Assembly (NCBI GenBank): GCA_025934635.1
Contig: JAICWX010000374.1
Location: forward strand, 1-7,947
Source: Streptosporangiaceae bacterium
GTDB taxonomy: Bacteria > Actinomycetota > Actinomycetes > Streptosporangiales > Streptosporangiaceae
Direction of reading: 5' to 3'
Length of the DNA: 7,947 bases
Part shown: positions 5,803 through 7,947 of the stretch, piece after piece
Layout of the letters: the number at the start of each line of letters is the position of its first letter
Position numbering within the stretch: the first letter of the stretch is position 1
Translations under genes and position numbers: made by a program
The notes under the pieces: generated by a model
What the model was told of the DNA's origin: nothing
The model's database searches: none
What the model saw: the letters and a program-made list of their open reading frames with translations, nothing else

Positions 5803-6507
5803 TTACCTGACACGCGGCCCGCGATCGCCGAGCAACGCCGTACCGATTCGCAGGTGTGTCGCGCCGGCCCCGACGGCCGCCTCGAGATCACCGCTCATCC
5901 CGGCCGATATCACCGTAGCGGCGGGTCTGATCGCGCGCACGGCGGCCGCGCTGGCCAGCAGCCGCCCGAACGCGTCGGCGGGGGCCATGGACAGCGGGGC
6001 GACCGCCATCACGCCGCCCAGGGTGAGCCCCTCCTCGGCGGCGAGCGCCTCGGCCAGGGCCGGGACGTCGCCGGCCGCCGCCCCGCCGCGGGCCGGGTCG
6101 CCATCCAGGCTCACCTCGACCAGGCACTCGATCACCCGTCCGGCCCCGCGCGCGGCCCGGCCGAGCGCACGGACCAGCCGCAGCCGGTCGACCGAGTGCA
6201 CCACGCTGGCGTAGCGCACCACGCTGGCCGCCTTATTCGTCTGCAGCTGGCCGACGAAGTGCCAGGTGAGATCGAGGTCGGCACACTGGGCCGCCTTCGG
6301 CGCCGCCTCGGAGTCGCGGTTCTCCCCCACGTCGGCGAGGCCGAGCTCGTGCAGCAGCCGCACATCGGACGCGGGCCGGGTCTTGGTCACCGCGATCAGC
6401 GTCAGCTCGCTGGCGTCCCGTCCGGCCGCCTCGCACGCCTTGGCCATGCGACGGCGGACGTCAGCCAGCCGCAGGGCGAGTTCCTCCCGCCGGCCGGGGT
6501 CGCTCAC
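5803..6507 (-). CDS. yggS: YggS/YlmE (PLPBP) pyridoxal phosphate homeostasis protein
   Basis: A 234-aa cytoplasmic PLP-binding protein of the fold-type III alanine-racemase-like group. It has no established catalytic activity and is known for controlling free PLP and amino-acid homeostasis. Lys42 in LIAVTKTRP (37-45) is the expected PLP Schiff-base lysine. Other family marks are GENR (61-64), [11 protein letters not shown] (82-92), VHSVDR (103-108), GGVMAVAPL (164-172), and the phosphate-binding end [12 protein letters not shown] (201-212) with [11 protein letters not shown] (217-227). The first of these ends replaces the common SMGMS with SAGMS. The start is GTG at 6507, overlapping the ftsZ stop in GTGA with no clear Shine-Dalgarno sequence, so translation is probably coupled to ftsZ. 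In many actinobacteria ylmD (pgeF) separates ftsZ and this gene; here it does not. Confidence 0.95.
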   Translation of the reverse strand: MSDPGRREELALRLADVRRRMAKACEAAGRDASELTLIAVTKTRPASDVRLLHELGLADVGENRDSEAAPKAAQCADLDLTWHFVGQLQTNKAASVVRYASVVHSVDRLRLVRALGRAARGAGRVIECLVEVSLDGDPARGGAAAGDVPALAEALAAEEGLTLGGVMAVAPLSMAPADAFGRLLASAAAVRAIRPAATVISAGMSGDLEAAVGAGATHLRIGTALLGDRGPRVR

Positions 6508-7931
6508 TTGAGGAAGTCAGGGACATCCAGGTCGTCGTCTTCCTCGAAGACGACGGGGCGGCGGCGCGTGCTGGCGACGTCGAAGGTCTTCGCCTCGGTA
6601 TGCGCGGGGCGGTAGGAGTCAACTGCCTCCGCGGCCACGGCGGCCCGCTCCGGGCGGGGCGGTTCCGGGCTCGGCGCCTCGTGAACGGCCGGAACGTCCT
6701 CGGCCGGCTCCGGCGCGGCCACCACATCCGCTACCGGGGCACTGAGAATAGAGCCAACGGACGCCATGGCGCTGGTGTCGGCGACGGCCGCAGCGGCCGG
6801 GAAGGTCTCGTGAACGGCCTCGGGCGGAGCCGGCGCGGGGTCGGGGATGACCGGGACGGGACGCGGCGCGGGCGCAGGCTCCACGGGCGGCGCGAAGCTG
6901 CTGGAGGTGGCCGCGGCGCTGCCGCCGAAGGAACCGTCGGAGTCGGCGCCGCTGGCACCGCCGGCGGCTGCGCCCCGGCTGGTCCGGCCCTCGTCCAGGC
7001 CGGCCGCGATGACCGTCACCCGGACCTCGTCGCCGAGGGCGTCGTCGATAACCGCGCCGAAGATGATGTTCGCGTCGACCGCGGCCGAGTTGGAGACCAG
7101 CTGAGCCGCCTCGTTGATCTCGAACAGGCCGAGATCGGAGCCGCCCTGGATGGAAAGCAGGACGCCGTGCGCGCCGTCGATGCTCGCCTCGAGCAGCGGG
7201 CTGGAGATGGCCATCTCGGCCGCTGCGACCGCGCGGTCGTCGCCGCGCGAGGAGCCGGTGCCCATCAGGGCCGAGCCCGCCCCCGACATGACCGACTTCA
7301 CGTCGGCGAAGTCGAGGTTGATCAGCCCGGGCGTCGTGATCAGGTCGGTGATGCCCTGGACGCCGGAGAGCAGCACCTGGTCGGCGGCCTTGAACGCGTC
7401 CAGGACGCTGACGTGCCGGTCCGAGATGGACAGCAGCCGGTCGTTGGGGATGACGATCAGCGTGTCGACTTCGCTGCGCAGCCTCTCGATCCCGACCTCG
7501 GCCTGCACCACGCGGCGCTTGCCCTCGAAACCGAACGGCCTGGTCACCACGCCGATGGTCAGGGCGCCGAGCGACCGCGCCACGTTCGCGACCACGGGGG
7601 CGCCGCCGGTGCCGGTACCGCCGCCCTCGCCCGCGGTGACGAAGACCATGTCGGCGCCCTTGAGTACCTCTTCGATCTCCTCGCGGTGATCCTCGGCGGC
7701 CCGGCAGCCGACATCGGGATTGGCCCCGGCTCCCAGTCCCCGGGTGAGCTCGCGGCCGACATCGAGCTTGACGTCGGCGTCGCTCATGAGCAGCGCCTGC
7801 GCGTCAGTGTTGATCGCGATGAACTCGACGCCCTTGAGCCCCTCTTCGATCATGCGATTGACGGCGTTGACGCCGCCACCGCCGATTCCGACGACCTTGA
7901 TAACCGCCAGATAGTTCTGCGGTGCTGCCAC
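6504..7931 (-). CDS. ftsZ: Cell division GTPase FtsZ
   Basis: A tubulin-like GTPase that polymerises into the cytoplasmic division ring. The 475-aa protein starts at GTG 7931 with the actinobacterial N-terminus [26 protein letters not shown] lies 10 bases upstream, at the window edge. Landmarks are the Gly-rich loop [12 protein letters not shown] (15-26), NTDAQAL (41-47), the tubulin signature [12 protein letters not shown] (101-112), FEGKRR (135-140), IPNDRLL (161-167) and the T7 synergy loop [11 protein letters not shown] (205-215), which completes the GTPase site of the next subunit. The globular part ends near residue 315. A 150-residue Ala/Pro/Glu-rich linker follows, then the conserved terminal peptide [11 protein letters not shown] (465-475), which SepF and other partners bind. 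Characterised actinobacterial FtsZ proteins are about 380-400 aa, so this linker is long. It is the first gene of the yggS-sepF-ylmG-divIVA run; its promoter lies outside the window. Confidence 0.98.
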   Translation of the reverse strand: MAAPQNYLAVIKVVGIGGGGVNAVNRMIEEGLKGVEFIAINTDAQALLMSDADVKLDVGRELTRGLGAGANPDVGCRAAEDHREEIEEVLKGADMVFVTAGEGGGTGTGGAPVVANVARSLGALTIGVVTRPFGFEGKRRVVQAEVGIERLRSEVDTLIVIPNDRLLSISDRHVSVLDAFKAADQVLLSGVQGITDLITTPGLINLDFADVKSVMSGAGSALMGTGSSRGDDRAVAAAEMAISSPLLEASIDGAHGVLLSIQGGSDLGLFEINEAAQLVSNSAAVDANIIFGAVIDDALGDEVRVTVIAAGLDEGRTSRGAAAGGASGADSDGSFGGSAAATSSSFAPPVEPAPAPRPVPVIPDPAPAPPEAVHETFPAAAAVADTSAMASVGSILSAPVADVVAAPEPAEDVPAVHEAPSPEPPRPERAAVAAEAVDSYRPAHTEAKTFDVASTRRRPVVFEEDDDLDVPDFLK

Positions 7932-7941
7932 GAGGAGGGTA

Positions 7942-7947
7942 CCTTTC
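7942..7947 (-). promoter_or_regulatory. Probable ribosome binding site for ftsZ
   Basis: GAAAGG lies 10 bases upstream of the GTG at 7931 and runs into the window edge. The pyrimidine-rich bases between (TACCCTCCTC) offer no better site. The start is mainly decided by the family-typical [11 protein letters not shown]-terminus. Confidence 0.5.

Noticed and set aside
5728..6615. Plus-strand frame opposite yggS
   Set aside because: No domain seen, and it covers a well-supported yggS gene on the other strand; shadow of GC-rich coding sequence.
1..7947. CRISPR array, tRNA/rRNA genes, insertion sequence ends or a defence or biosynthetic island
   Set aside because: No spaced direct repeats, no cloverleaf or rRNA-like sequence, no transposase and no accessory genes; the window is nearly all conserved housekeeping genes.

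Overview
The window looks like a chromosomal segment from a high-GC actinomycete, most likely a filamentous or spore-forming lineage related to Streptomyces, Actinomadura or Streptosporangium. The reasons are strong G/C bias at third codon positions, frequent GTG starts, FtsZ and SepF core sequences of the actinobacterial kind, and the gene order ftsZ - yggS(ylmE) - sepF - ylmG(yggT) - divIVA. This is the distal end of the division and cell wall (dcw) cluster. The genus cannot be fixed from this sequence alone.

Layout: positions 1-2700 (+) hold the 3' six-sevenths or so of an isoleucyl-tRNA synthetase gene (ileS), cut by the window edge. Everything else is on the minus strand and is transcribed toward ileS: ftsZ (7931-6504), yggS (6507-5803, overlapping ftsZ by 4 bases), sepF (5741-5226), ylmG (5160-4873), divIVA (4823-3975) and an unnamed membrane-protein gene (3929-2709). 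The last gene converges on ileS with only 8 bases between stop codons. No intergenic gap exceeds about 65 bases. I saw no tRNA, rRNA, CRISPR array, insertion sequence or prophage gene.

How the genes fit together: FtsZ forms the GTP-dependent division ring. SepF tethers FtsZ to the membrane through an N-terminal amphipathic helix and is the main FtsZ anchor in actinobacteria, which lack FtsA. YlmG is a small membrane protein of the YggT family. DivIVA (Wag31) is the polar coiled-coil scaffold that directs tip growth. YggS is a PLP-binding homeostasis protein. The final gene encodes two membrane helices, a roughly 300-residue low-complexity linker and a C-terminal Cys/His module. The ligand spacing of that module matches the zinc site of Ada N-terminal domains, with His in place of the first Cys. 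It is the least explained gene here.

Points of interest: the ylmD/pgeF gene that often sits between ftsZ and yggS in actinobacteria is absent; FtsZ has a very long C-terminal linker; ylmG has relaxed, A/T-ending codon use and may contain a promoter for divIVA; the DivIVA coiled coil contains near-perfect 11-residue repeats. Overall this is a conserved housekeeping region rather than an accessory island, and I did not find an obviously new multi-gene system.
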